DNA of 64,000 bases, taken from Quillaja saponaria (lineage: Eukaryota; Streptophyta; Magnoliopsida; Fabales; Quillajaceae). The notes under the pieces are model-generated. The model saw nothing but the letters and a program-made list of their open reading frames with translations, did no database searches and had not been told where the DNA came from. Below, piece by piece: positions 53,861-64,000 of the stretch. The position numbers and the translations under genes were made by a program. Numbering within the stretch: position 1 is the stretch's first letter; each line of letters opens with the position of its first letter. The stretch is taken from assembly GCA_029379385.1 (NCBI GenBank), contig CM055606.1, positions 4,588,001 through 4,652,000 of the forward strand. The letters are read 5' to 3'.

Positions 53861-56475
53861 TGTGACACCCCCAAATAGAGGTATGACTAGCCGGAGGAAT
53901 AGATATCCATACTTCTGTAACTCTAAATATTCAAGCAATGTGCATCACAACTTAGAAACACATTATAGTTAATATTACTAAAATATTATAGAGTTAAAAT
54001 AAAATTTGGTACCAATAATTAAAAAAAAAAATGATTATTGAAAATATTGGCAGAGGCTTTCCATACGGTGGAACATACCTATAACATAAACAATAAACCT
54101 GGTTACAAAGCCAATAGTAAATTATAATATCAAAATATACAGAGGAGCTCCGCTCCTAACAAAACATGTAATCCTCTTGAACTCGATATATATCTAACAA
54201 TAATACATAACACCTAGAGTGACTACAAGTATCATCCTTTACGCTCTAAGTATACGATATCCGAGATGTACCTTGTCGCAGCAGAGTTGGCAGGTAGCAA
54301 CTCTATCACGATTAACAGCGGTTTCTTGGAAACTAAAAAAAAAACAACCACAATGGAAAGAGTGGGTCATAAGAACTCAGTTAGCAAATCATATACCCTA
54401 CGGATACTAGCATCATACAACACATATATTATAGTTTAAAACTCATTTAAATTTATTTATGCACGTACATGGTTATCATGGTCATACGATCACAATTCAC
54501 TTAGTTCACAATTTCATAATAGCAAATAAATCATACAAGCAACCAAAAATTAAATAACCAATTAAACAATCAAAGGGCCAATGCATAACTCAACCCCGCA
54601 CAATAATATTTCCCCCCACCGAGCATTTACGCGCCGACACAACAAGTGATTCTCTATACACAAATCTATCCCCACCATGGCTGAGCACTCCAATTGTTTT
54701 CAAAACAATTGTCAAATCAGAACAACTCATATCAACTTTCAAATTCAAATAGCCTAGGTGCACTTGGACTTTTATTTCGAAGATGAAAACCATTTCTTAT
54801 AAAACTTCACATTATTGGCCCTTATCAATCGTATTCAATATCAATCACATATCATTCAATTAAATCACTGAAATAACTTATTTGTTTATTTTGCCTTATA
54901 ACACAATAATTCAAATATACTTATAGTTGCATACAAAAATTTGAAAACCATAAAGCACATAATTCACTCACAGGCTCAAGGATGTGGTTCGTCAGTCCAT
55001 CTAGTCTGTGATGGTGTTGAAATATCATCGACACGCTCTGGAGTTGAAATCATAAATTTATATGTTACTAATAATAATCCCTTCAAAGTTAATTCCACAA
55101 TTTCTTAATTGTACGTAATTATGTCTAACATGTTTCTTAAAACAAGGCTTAATTAATTAATTCTTTCTAATTAAAATTCTATAACTTAACATTAACACAA
55201 TCCAATTTTATTTTTCCTAATTAGTTATTTAACAATAGACCCCTACATAATTTAATTCCCAAATATATATATATTAAAATTTAATTTTAACTAGTTATTT
55301 TGTCAAATACCTAAAGATAAGTTATTTTCATAGTTGTGGGTATATGTATACCCATTACTTGTTGAACATTAATTTCTACTTTATTACTTACATGTTACTA
55401 GTACACATATATATTTAGGCTCATTATCAAAATTTCTTGATTCCTAATTTTAATTCTTTGTACAATTCACTTTAACTAATCTAACCCACATACTTTTAGG
55501 AAATTTTATTTATTTTTATTTTTATTATTATTATTATGTTTTTTTCCTAAACCAAGCTCACGGCTCGACCCCAACCCCCCACCCCCCCTCTCTGCTGTGA
55601 CCTTATTCCACCAAAACTCCATCACTAATCAAGCCAACTAACCCATATCTTCAATCTCTACTGTCCGCCCTCTTCACACCTTTGTTTGCGTCCCAAATAC
55701 CCTAACGGCTAACGCTAGTAGTAGCTTCCAGCTAGCCGATGCCACACCAAGGGCAAACACACTCAAACGATGCATCAGAGCATAAAACCCCTGCAAATTG
55801 GAATTTCCATGCCTTCCCTCATAAATCACTTGGCTTTATCAGCCCTTGGATGGAAACACAAAACAAGGAAGGTAAGAATATGGCAGTAAAGCTGCCTTAA
55901 ATCGTTACTCAACCAGCCATATGCCCTCCTTGTTCAAGATAAACCAAATAATTACCAATCACACATGAAAGGGAAACCAAGCCCACACAAGGGTTCAAGT
56001 AAAATCAACCTATTCCTCACAGCAAAAATCAGAAATCAGGATAGCTATCACACCTACAACAAGAGAAGAAATAGGAAGGAGCTGCTACTCTTCACCTCTT
56101 TGATTCACAACCAACACGTTCTCAGCTTAAGGTGCAAAATAGCCTGAAACTTGGCTGAATTCTTCTATGGCGGTGATGGAGCTTGGTCAATAAAGAGCGG
56201 CCAATTATAGGAAAGAAAGAAGGAAAACAAAAATATGAAGCAATAAAATAATGGAAAGAAAGCTACATAATGTAATATAATAATAAATACAACATGTTTC
56301 AAAAATTATATGATTGTATTTCAAATCTTCTAATCTATGCATATATATATATCTTATTACTTAAATCGTCACTATAATTTATGTACACCATTTTAAGTTA
56401 CCCATTAAAATATTGATTTATAACACTTCACCCACTATTTATATGCACTCCTTATCAAAATAATAGGGTAAGAAC
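53861..56475 (-). mobile_element. long-LTR family copy D: 5' LTR
   Basis: Begins TGTGACACCCCC next to the primer-binding site. It carries TGGCTGAGCACTCC (about 54678) and CCTAGGTGCACTTGG (54753-54767) and lacks the segment that copies A and C carry around GAGTTAGAGATGTT. It ends near GGGTAAGAACA (about 56475), a degenerate form of the GGGTTATGACA end seen in A and B. The right border is therefore approximate and its target duplication was not confirmed. Confidence 0.7.
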
Positions 56476-58990
56476 ACTTTGATATTTGTTACTGTATGAT
56501 TTCAAGAAAACGTAACTGTTTAGGTTTTAGAGTATAGACTTTATTTAAGACTCATATATTTTCTTATAGGAATTTGATTGATTATGGCTAGTTTTAGAAT
56601 ATGATCCTGTCTAGGCAAAGGAGTTAGCTAGTTATTAGTTATATAACGTGATGTATGAGTAGTATTGGGTGTAGTGAATGAGTTTATAGTGAAGAATAAA
56701 AGTTTTGTCCCTAGTATTAATGATTTATTTAATTAGTTCAAGGGGTTCAAAACTTTACCAAAATCAATTTACGTTCGGGATATCACCAACTTCAAATCAA
56801 GAAGGAATAATGTTCTGAAAACTGTTTTCCATATTCAATGAAGCATAATAAGTTCTTAGTTATATCTTTTGAATTTTCTAATGTTTCGCTAATTTCATTA
56901 ATTTTAAGAGCAAGAAATAAGGAGTAACATGTGAAGTAATTTTTGCTATTGTTTGAAATAAAATAAGCTCTGTGTTAAATCTTTCAAGTATGAATTCTTA
57001 TAAAGCGCATTTGAAGTTTGAAATGTATTATTGGATATAGTGGGTGTGTTTTGATACGAATTGAAAAGTTAAGTTCAAGATTTATAGAACTCCTTTATTG
57101 GATTCGAGGTATCCCGTTGAGTTTTTCGTTTTCATTTACAATTTCAAATTTAAAAATTCAATTCATCCGAGCATTACAAGGGTAAACATAATCCGAAATA
57201 TGAACAATAAATGAAAATACCAATTAAACTGATCATAATAATATCAGTTGCAGTATTTATTATCCAAAGAGGAATCTTTCCAGTAGTATTAACCATTTAC
57301 TCCACTTCCCTCCACATTTTATTAAGTAATCATGCTAGGAATATAAACAGTCATAGATAATTATGAAATTATATTCTTTTAAATAGGATACAAAAATTTG
57401 ATTATATATATAATTAGTGTTCTTTTTCATTTCTTAATCAAAGAATAAATTTGAAAATAATATTGGTAATAAACCCTAATAAGGGTTGATAAGTTTAAAT
57501 TCAACCTTGGTTTGTTTGGGTGTAATTGTGTTGTATAACTCTATAATTGGGATTAGATTTATTGTTGAATGAACTACACTACTAATATTGCTTTAGTTAG
57601 TGAACCAGTAATTATTATATAAACTTGGACATGTTCTATTTATAGTCAATGGGGTAATTCATTGAGTTGATTTAGAGGATTAAAACAATTAGTTTAATAA
57701 AATTCGTTATTGGCTGTCTGAAAATTACTTGTTTGGGCAAGCACTTTCAAATATATCATAAGTTAAATTTATATTAATAATAATCAATATGCAATAAATA
57801 AAGAGAGTATAGTAGTGCTATGAATAAATCTGCATCAAATGTCAATAATAATAGTAGCAAAAGAATATTCTCTTGTACTGCTAAATATACCTAACTCCAC
57901 GTATTCTTATACAAGGAAATTGTAGTTAAAATATTTATTTCACTTATTTGCATAAAATGTTCTGCATGTTGAAAACTATGTGCCATGTATATCAATGTCA
58001 AGTAGATGATCCTTAAAAAGTTACATAAGGAAATTAATAAGTTGAATATGAAATAAAATTTAAAAAATAATAATAAGGGAGTCAAACACTATATGTAGTG
58101 GATATAAGATAAATATATTCTCACCCTTCAATTCCCTTATATTAGACTTTTGAGACTTTTAATCAATTTAATTTTTAGAATATGTATATAGTACCAATAT
58201 TCTTTTTGAATAGGGAGGGAACCTAATTATATGGGTAAAACTACAATTATTGTTAACCGAGGAAAATAGTTAACTTGAATAAGAAAAGCTTGTATAACTT
58301 TTCAATTTACATAAATAGAAGCTATTTTATTTCACTTACGTAAATATCTGATTTAGTTCATCAATCTAACTTTTAAATAAGGAATATCAATTTAATCTAT
58401 ATTACCTCTATTCCACACAGAAAACATTATGGAAAGGTTTTGATTTTTAATTTAGGCTTATGACACTAAAGTAATGAGTTTTTATCATCAGATTTTGATA
58501 AGGTACATTCAGTTTTATAAGAACTTACATTTTACAAGTTCGGGATAAGAACTTGATTTATATTAAGCATACGTGACACTTATAGATAGTTTAACTAAAA
58601 AGTACTCTACTTACAAACATTACCTGGAAACAGTATGATAAATAAGAAGCTACTTGAGAATCTTAGAAAAGGATAAAACAATATTATATGTATTTATTTA
58701 AATTAATTAGCTATTTTAATGAAATTTGGGATGAATTTCTTTTAATGGGGAAGATTGTTATAACATTCAATACCGTAAATTCAAATTTTAAACGTAATGT
58801 GTAGATTTTAGTTATAAAATAAACAAATTAAATAATAATAATACAATTGAACATGTTACAATCTGATATTAAATATTGGAATTTGAACAATTTGTTGTAA
58901 CTTTTGATTATAAAAATAAAATAATAAATAATAATAATAATAAATACAAGTATTTGAAGTAAATAAATATTATAGCAATATATACATATA
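56476..58990. other. AT-rich DNA between LTR copies D and B
   Basis: No gene supported. It contains the second copy of the dispersed repeat (about 56.79-57.34 kb). A run of AAT/TAAT words lies near 58.83-58.95 kb. Confidence 0.55.
56785..57340 (+). repeat. dispersed repeat, copy 2
   Basis: Collinear with 42.09-42.48 kb in the same orientation but longer, with small insertions. See copy 1 for shared words. Non-coding. Confidence 0.6.
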
Positions 58991-61900
58991 TGTCACACCC
59001 CTCTAGGAGGTATGACCACCGGAGGAATGGATAACTCAAACCTCTGTAATCCTGATTAAAAAAATAAAATAACAACTATGACTCTTGACCAAACTAATAA
59101 ATAAAAGTAAAAAACTTATAAAACAAAAGTTAACTATAAGAGTTTGTTTACTGAAATAAATAACAATTTACTGAAAATTTTAGCAGAAATTCTTCATAAA
59201 GTGGAACATTCCTATTGTTATACAATAATAACTACAACAACAAAAACAATAAGGAGCTCCGCTCCAATTCTTATCATAATTAACAACTAACTAGATTGTT
59301 ACACAATATAAGACCAGACAACCCACAAGCTCTAGTATGATTGTAAATTTTCACCATTTGACTTGAAGATTAAGATTTCGAAGAATTACTTTGCCGCCAA
59401 ACACTTAGCAAAGTTCATTATCGGTAATAGCTATCCTCGAGATCCTGCTTACTAAAAAAATATCAACAGAAGAGTGGTGAGTCTTATAGACTCAATGAGT
59501 GGAAAATAATACCTAAAAGGTACTTAGCATCATTCAACACAAGTAGTATAATATATATATATATGTAATCATTTAATATATCAGCATATTCTAAATCACA
59601 AAATCACTAATGTTACACTTACATAAATACTGGAAACATAACACTTAACAAACACAATTCAATTAAAATAATCAAGGCAATCAAAACATACAAAGCAAGC
59701 AAAGGGCCAACAGAGTAACTCAGCCCCGCACAATAGTATCTCCCCCTACCTAGCATTTACGTAGCCGCACAACTGGTTAATTCTCCATACACAATCCATC
59801 CCACCAGGGCTGAGCACTCATTTCTTTTAAAACAATTGTCAGAATCAGAGTATCTCATATCATAATATAAAATCACAATATCCTAGGTGCACCTGGATTT
59901 CACTTTCAGAAATAAAAATAATTTATCAGAAAATTTCAATTTGTTGGCCCTTATTAACCACAAGCATGATTCAAATAACTCACTAAAACATTACACTTGT
60001 ACATTTATTTAAATACACATACAATTACACATAATAATCTAGCCCCCAAAGGCAACTAGTTAACCACTCACCTTTAACAGATTTCATTTCATCACTTTCA
60101 CATGCGTTCACCTATCTCATTAGGCCCACATTAAGATCCGGAACTGAAATCATAAATTCATATATTATTTAAAATAATCACTTTATAACTAACACCATGA
60201 GTCCTTAATTTTACACATATACATGTATATAACGTACTAATTGAAAGTTAATTTCTTTTAAAATTTATTGAATATCTTAAAGGATGCTTTATTTTTTCTT
60301 GGATAGGTACATATGTAGATCTATATATATACACCTAGAAATTCCACCCTATTTATCCTTTAACATTCATCATATTTTAATTATTAAGATTTAAAATTAA
60401 GTTAATTACTTTTAATCATTCAAGAATTCAAATTCCAACTTTTTAACTTTTAACATTAGTTAATTTATTTATTTCCTACTTAACTGTTTGAGCCAATGAA
60501 CCTATGTAAAACAACTTCTATGCATGTACTACTAATCATTTTGTAAAATATCTAAAAGATTAAGTTATTTCCATGGTTGTGTGTATATATATACACACAC
60601 TACTAATTCAATATGAATCATTAGTTTTCCATTTATTCATGTTCCAGTTCACAATTAACTTCAACTAACTATTCACTCTTCCTAGGATTTATATGCCACT
60701 CTCTTACACTCCAATTAAATAATTACCTAACTTACATTATAAGCTTAAATTAAACTTTTCAATGTTAAAATGATTTTAATTCCAATTTATTTGTTTCATA
60801 CTTCTGATTAAATTCAAAGGAACCATAACTAATTCACTTAAATTACTTTGACCTTCATCTAGTTTCTAACTTATTTCACTAGTTATTAATAATCACATAC
60901 ACACACATATATATATCAACCAAACAAATAAAACACCTAAACCTCCCGATTCGGCTATCATAACCCCTTCCAATTTCAAGTTGTTTTGATAAGATTTCTC
61001 TTACCTTTATTATCTCACTAGTGATTGATCAAGAGATGTAAAACTCGAGCAAGAGGATTAAACCCAAAACAGAGCTGCCAACACCCCTATAACCCCTCAC
61101 GGCTAACACTCCTAGCAAGGCCAAGATCAAGTCCTCAGCTACTAACTACTTGGAAAGCTACCACCGTTTTGAGGGAGGAAAAAGGGAGGCTGCTTGTAGC
61201 TCTAACCAAACCAATTTCAACCCACAACAACGATCTAAAATAGGGCAAACGATCTAAAATAAGGCAGCAAGGGAACTGAAAACAAAGGATTCAAGGTAGT
61301 TCCAAGGCTACAACAAGCTGAAATTTTAGAGCTTGAAAAGGACCACCCAACGGCAAAGGAAAAAGAAGACAAATATCATGATACGGAAGGAGCTTTCATG
61401 GCCAAATAAGAGAAAACAGAATGGAGAAGGAAGGACTAGAACAATCAGGAAAACAAGGGAAAACAAGTTGCCAAAAGACAAAGGCAGTGCGAATGAGAAG
61501 CCCACATGGTGGATTTGTCGGATTGTTCAAGTTTTTTTTTTTTTTTTTCAAACCGACTTTTTCTCCATAATTCATGCTAGGACATTTTTGTAATTTTCCC
61601 ATTTTCTTTTTGTAATTATACTTGGTGTCCAACTATCCATCTCTCTCTGTGTCTCCCTCAATAGTTGGAGATAACAGGAAAACATGGCGATACACTGCTC
61701 TAATTAATGGTTGATGACCATCTTATGCTTTGTGGCATTCACTTGGCTGGCGGTATTAGGTCATTTTAAAACTACACCATCAAGAAAATTGATGCCACCC
61801 TTAATAGCAACTAACAATTCGGTGCAAATTTATTAATAGTAATAGGTCCTCCAAAATTAATTACATTTGTTTTTAATATTTTATGAGTTTCCATGTAAAA

Positions 61901-62656
61901 AATATGGTATGTATTTGCACGTGTAATCATCTGTAAAGACACGATGCTTCCCTATTTATTGTTTTGATTATTAGTTATTTAACATGTTTAGTTTATATAT
62001 ATATATATATATATATTAGATTAAAAATGTTTAGTTTTAATAATGGTAAAGATCATTCAAAAAAATCATTGGCATTATTTATGAAAGTTCCTGCCTGGCT
62101 ACTTCTCAAGCCTATTGTTTGTGCTTCTTGGTATTGTCAAATTATGTTAGATTATGCTATTGAAATTTATTATGTATTTTATCAGCTTAACAACAAGTAC
62201 ACGTGTCGATAATTCTCATTTAAAAATGGTAACTGATCAATACCAAAGTTGTTATTATTTCTATCTTAATACCATCGTATTTGTTAGTGTAAGTTACAAA
62301 TATTTTAATTACAAATGTGCTATTGTATTAAACATAATACAATATAATAAGATATGATATGATATGATCTTTTTTTATTAGAGAAATTATTTACATCAAT
62401 AAGTTACAATATTATATCATATCTCTCTCAATTCAAACAACCAACAGTATTACACTAGAGATCTACACATAAAATAAACTAAAAATTTTATTCACCTAGT
62501 CACGACAAGTTACATACAAATATTCTAAAATGTATGTTCAACTATCAGGTCATAACATATTCAATTACATTGTTACTTATTTAATTTGTTTATTTTTATA
62601 ACTAGGATTTAAATATTATGTCCTAAAACTTGATTTTACGATATCGGGTTATGACA
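58991..62656 (-). mobile_element. long-LTR family copy B: solo LTR with TSD ATATA
   Basis: A 3666-bp LTR running from TGTCACACCCC to GGGTTATGACA, so both termini have the standard TG..CA form. ATATA flanks both sides (58986-58990 and 62657-62661). This fits a target duplication, but it is weak evidence because both flanks are AT repeats. Landmarks include GGGCTGAGCACTC (about 59808) and CCTAGGTGCACCTGG (59882-59896). No interior or second LTR is attached. Confidence 0.8.
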
Positions 62657-62872
62657 ATATATATATATATGATACATAGATACATAATTATGTATGTATA
62701 CAATCAAATTAAAACTTCAATGACTTTGACTTTGATTTCATTTTATGTAATTTTATTGATAATTATGATAACCCGATAGTTTAAGGTACCAGCCAAGATG
62801 TGGTATGTGACGTGTTCATAGTTAGGTAAATAATAATTATATAAAGTAATTAAACTAAAAGAATATATGCAT

Positions 62873-62915
<43 letters not shown>

Positions 62916-62942
62916 ATTTTAATTTAACACCATCCTGTAGGT
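62657..62942. other. AT-rich spacer with long (AT)n
   Basis: Contains an (AT)18 run at 62876-62911 and no gene. Confidence 0.7.
62876..62911. repeat. (AT)18 microsatellite
   Basis: Thirty-six bases of uninterrupted AT repeat. Confidence 0.95.
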
Positions 62943-63430
62943 AGGGGTGGCAATGAGCCGAGCTACCTCGTGAACAGCTCGTGAGCTACTCGTTAAGAGC
63001 TCGGATCAAGCTCGGCTCGTTTTCTAAACGAGCCGATCTTGAGCTTTATTTTAAGCTCGTTTAGTAAAACGAGCCGAGCTCAATCTTTCCAAAGCTCGGC
63101 TCGTGAGCTCGTGAGCTAGCTCGTTTAATATTATTTAATAATTTTTTTTATTATTTATATATACATTTATAATAAATATATTTATATACAACAAAACTAA
63201 CACAAATTGTTACTTGGTTTAGTGGTAAACTGCACAAATTTTCACTAAGAGGTCTTGGGTTCGACTCTCTTTGCCAACAAAACATTTTTAGAATTTTCAA
63301 AAAATTTCACGAGCCCTTAACGAGCCGAGCCGAGCTTGAATATTTGCTCGCGAGCCCTTAACGAGCTTAGGCTCGCGAGCCTAAGACGAGCTCGAGCCGA
63401 GCTCGAGCCCACCTAAAATGAGACGAGCTG
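62943..63430. mobile_element. GAGCTCG-rich non-autonomous element
   Basis: Starts TAGGGGTGGCAATGAGCCGA and is packed at both ends with GAGCTCG, GAGCCGAG and CTCGTTTA words that form many overlapping palindromes. The middle is AT-rich and holds a tRNA-like promoter. The left opening TAGGGGTGGCAA is typical of a class of plant hAT-like MITEs. The right end GAGCCCACCTA is a poor inverted match (TAGGTGGGCTCGAG). CTGTAGG occurs just left of the start and again at about 63430-63436, a possible 7-8 bp duplication. Borders and superfamily remain uncertain. Confidence 0.6.
63211..63275 (+). promoter_or_regulatory. tRNA-like Pol III promoter (A and B boxes)
   Basis: TGGTTTAGTGG (63215-63225) fits the A-box consensus TRGYNNARNNG. 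GGTTCGACTCT (63258-63268) matches the B-box GGTTCGANTCC at 10 of 11 positions. The 43-bp spacing is that of a tRNA gene. No acceptor stem or full cloverleaf could be drawn, so this looks like a tRNA-derived SINE head or tRNA fossil and not a working tRNA. Confidence 0.65.
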
Positions 63431-63504
63431 TAGGTTCACCTGGAATTAAGAAACAATATATGTAATTTGATTAATTAGTATGATAACTAAGGAAATAAAA
63501 GAAG

Positions 63505-64000
63505 TGCCATGCCCTTCACGGAGGCATGACTGGCTGAAAATTGGATAACCAAACCTCCTTAACCCTTACTTCAAAACAAAGTAACAATCATGACTCTCGA
63601 CCCAACTAATAATAAAAGTAATTTTTATAAAACAGAAGTTCATTGAAAAAGTTTATTTTCTGAAATAATTACCAATTTACTAAAATATTGGCAAAGGTTC
63701 CCCGCAATATAAAACATGCCTCAAAATAAAAACATATAGGTTCATGATTTCACCCAACAATAATGCAAAGACAACAAGGAGCCTCGCCCCATCCATATCA
63801 TAAAAAGATAAATAACTAGACTCTTACATCATGCGAAATTAGACACCTTATTATTCTAATGTGACTGCAAACTTTCGCCCTTGATTTCAATTCTGAGGTC
63901 CTGAAAAAATACCTTGCTATACTCTGTTGGCAGGTCATCATCTTGGTGACGTCATATATAGATTTTCTATTATAAAAAAATTCGCAAAGGTAGGGTGAGT
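63505..64000 (-). mobile_element. long-LTR family copy F, cut by the window end
   Basis: Begins TGCCATGCCCTTCACGGAGG, the altered counterpart of TGTCACACCCCTCTAGGAGG in copy B, followed by CATGACTGGCTG, ACCAAACCTCC and ATGACTCTCGACCC as in the other copies. It runs off the window, so completeness is unknown. Confidence 0.8.

Noticed and set aside
50834..56475. Complete LTR retrotransposon between copies C and D
   Set aside because: Only the leader remains between the LTRs and copy C lacks its last 1.3 kb, so it is annotated as a collapsed element.
63205..63285. Functional tRNA gene
   Set aside because: A and B boxes are present, but no seven-base acceptor stem or regular anticodon arm could be drawn.

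Overview
This is nuclear DNA from a plant, most likely a eudicot. It is AT-rich, its genes carry GT-AG introns, and its proteins match plant families (MED17, a SAGL1-type F-box/kelch protein, a plant ethanolamine kinase). Plant Ty1/copia, Ty3/gypsy-like, hAT, LINE and Tourist-type elements fill much of the rest. I cannot name the species. No bacterial features, CRISPR arrays or rRNA genes were seen.

Layout. Positions 1-7.7 kb are gene-poor and hold a heavily decayed hAT transposase (about 2.34-4.58 kb). Positions 7.9-36.3 kb form a gene island with four genes whose exons could be joined to the base with phase-consistent splice sites. These are MED17 (8 exons, 663 aa, +), a TMEM128-like four-span membrane protein (4 exons, 188 aa, +), an F-box/kelch protein close to Arabidopsis At1g55270/SAGL1 (2 coding exons, 428 aa, +), and ethanolamine kinase (11 exons, 376 aa, -). 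The genes have unrelated jobs (transcription, endomembrane, ubiquitin ligase adaptor, phospholipid synthesis), so the region reads as ordinary eukaryotic gene order and not a functional cluster. MED17 intron 3 holds a Tourist-like MITE with a deleted copia element nested in its right end. A second LTR element lies less than 100 bp beyond the ethanolamine kinase stop codon, and a poly(A)-tailed retroposed fragment sits against the exon-2 splice donor of the same gene.

From about 36.3 kb to the end no intact gene was found. This part is dominated by one LTR retrotransposon family with very long LTRs (about 2.6-3.7 kb). Six copies are visible: one in + orientation (about 39.4-41.3 kb, with primer-binding site and leader) and five in - orientation (45.52-49.15, 50.83-53.45, 53.86-56.48, 58.99-62.66 and 63.5 kb to the end). 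Two are solo LTRs with 5-bp target duplications, and two belong to one element whose interior has collapsed to a leader of about 0.4 kb.

The feature least explained by known families is a GC-rich block at about 38.58-38.93 kb in otherwise AT-rich DNA. It holds four long, nearly perfect hairpins. Two of them are versions of the same hairpin with compensating changes in both arms, and the block is flanked by 13/14-bp direct repeats. A second oddity is a GAGCTCG-rich element at 62.94-63.43 kb with tRNA-like A and B boxes in its centre.
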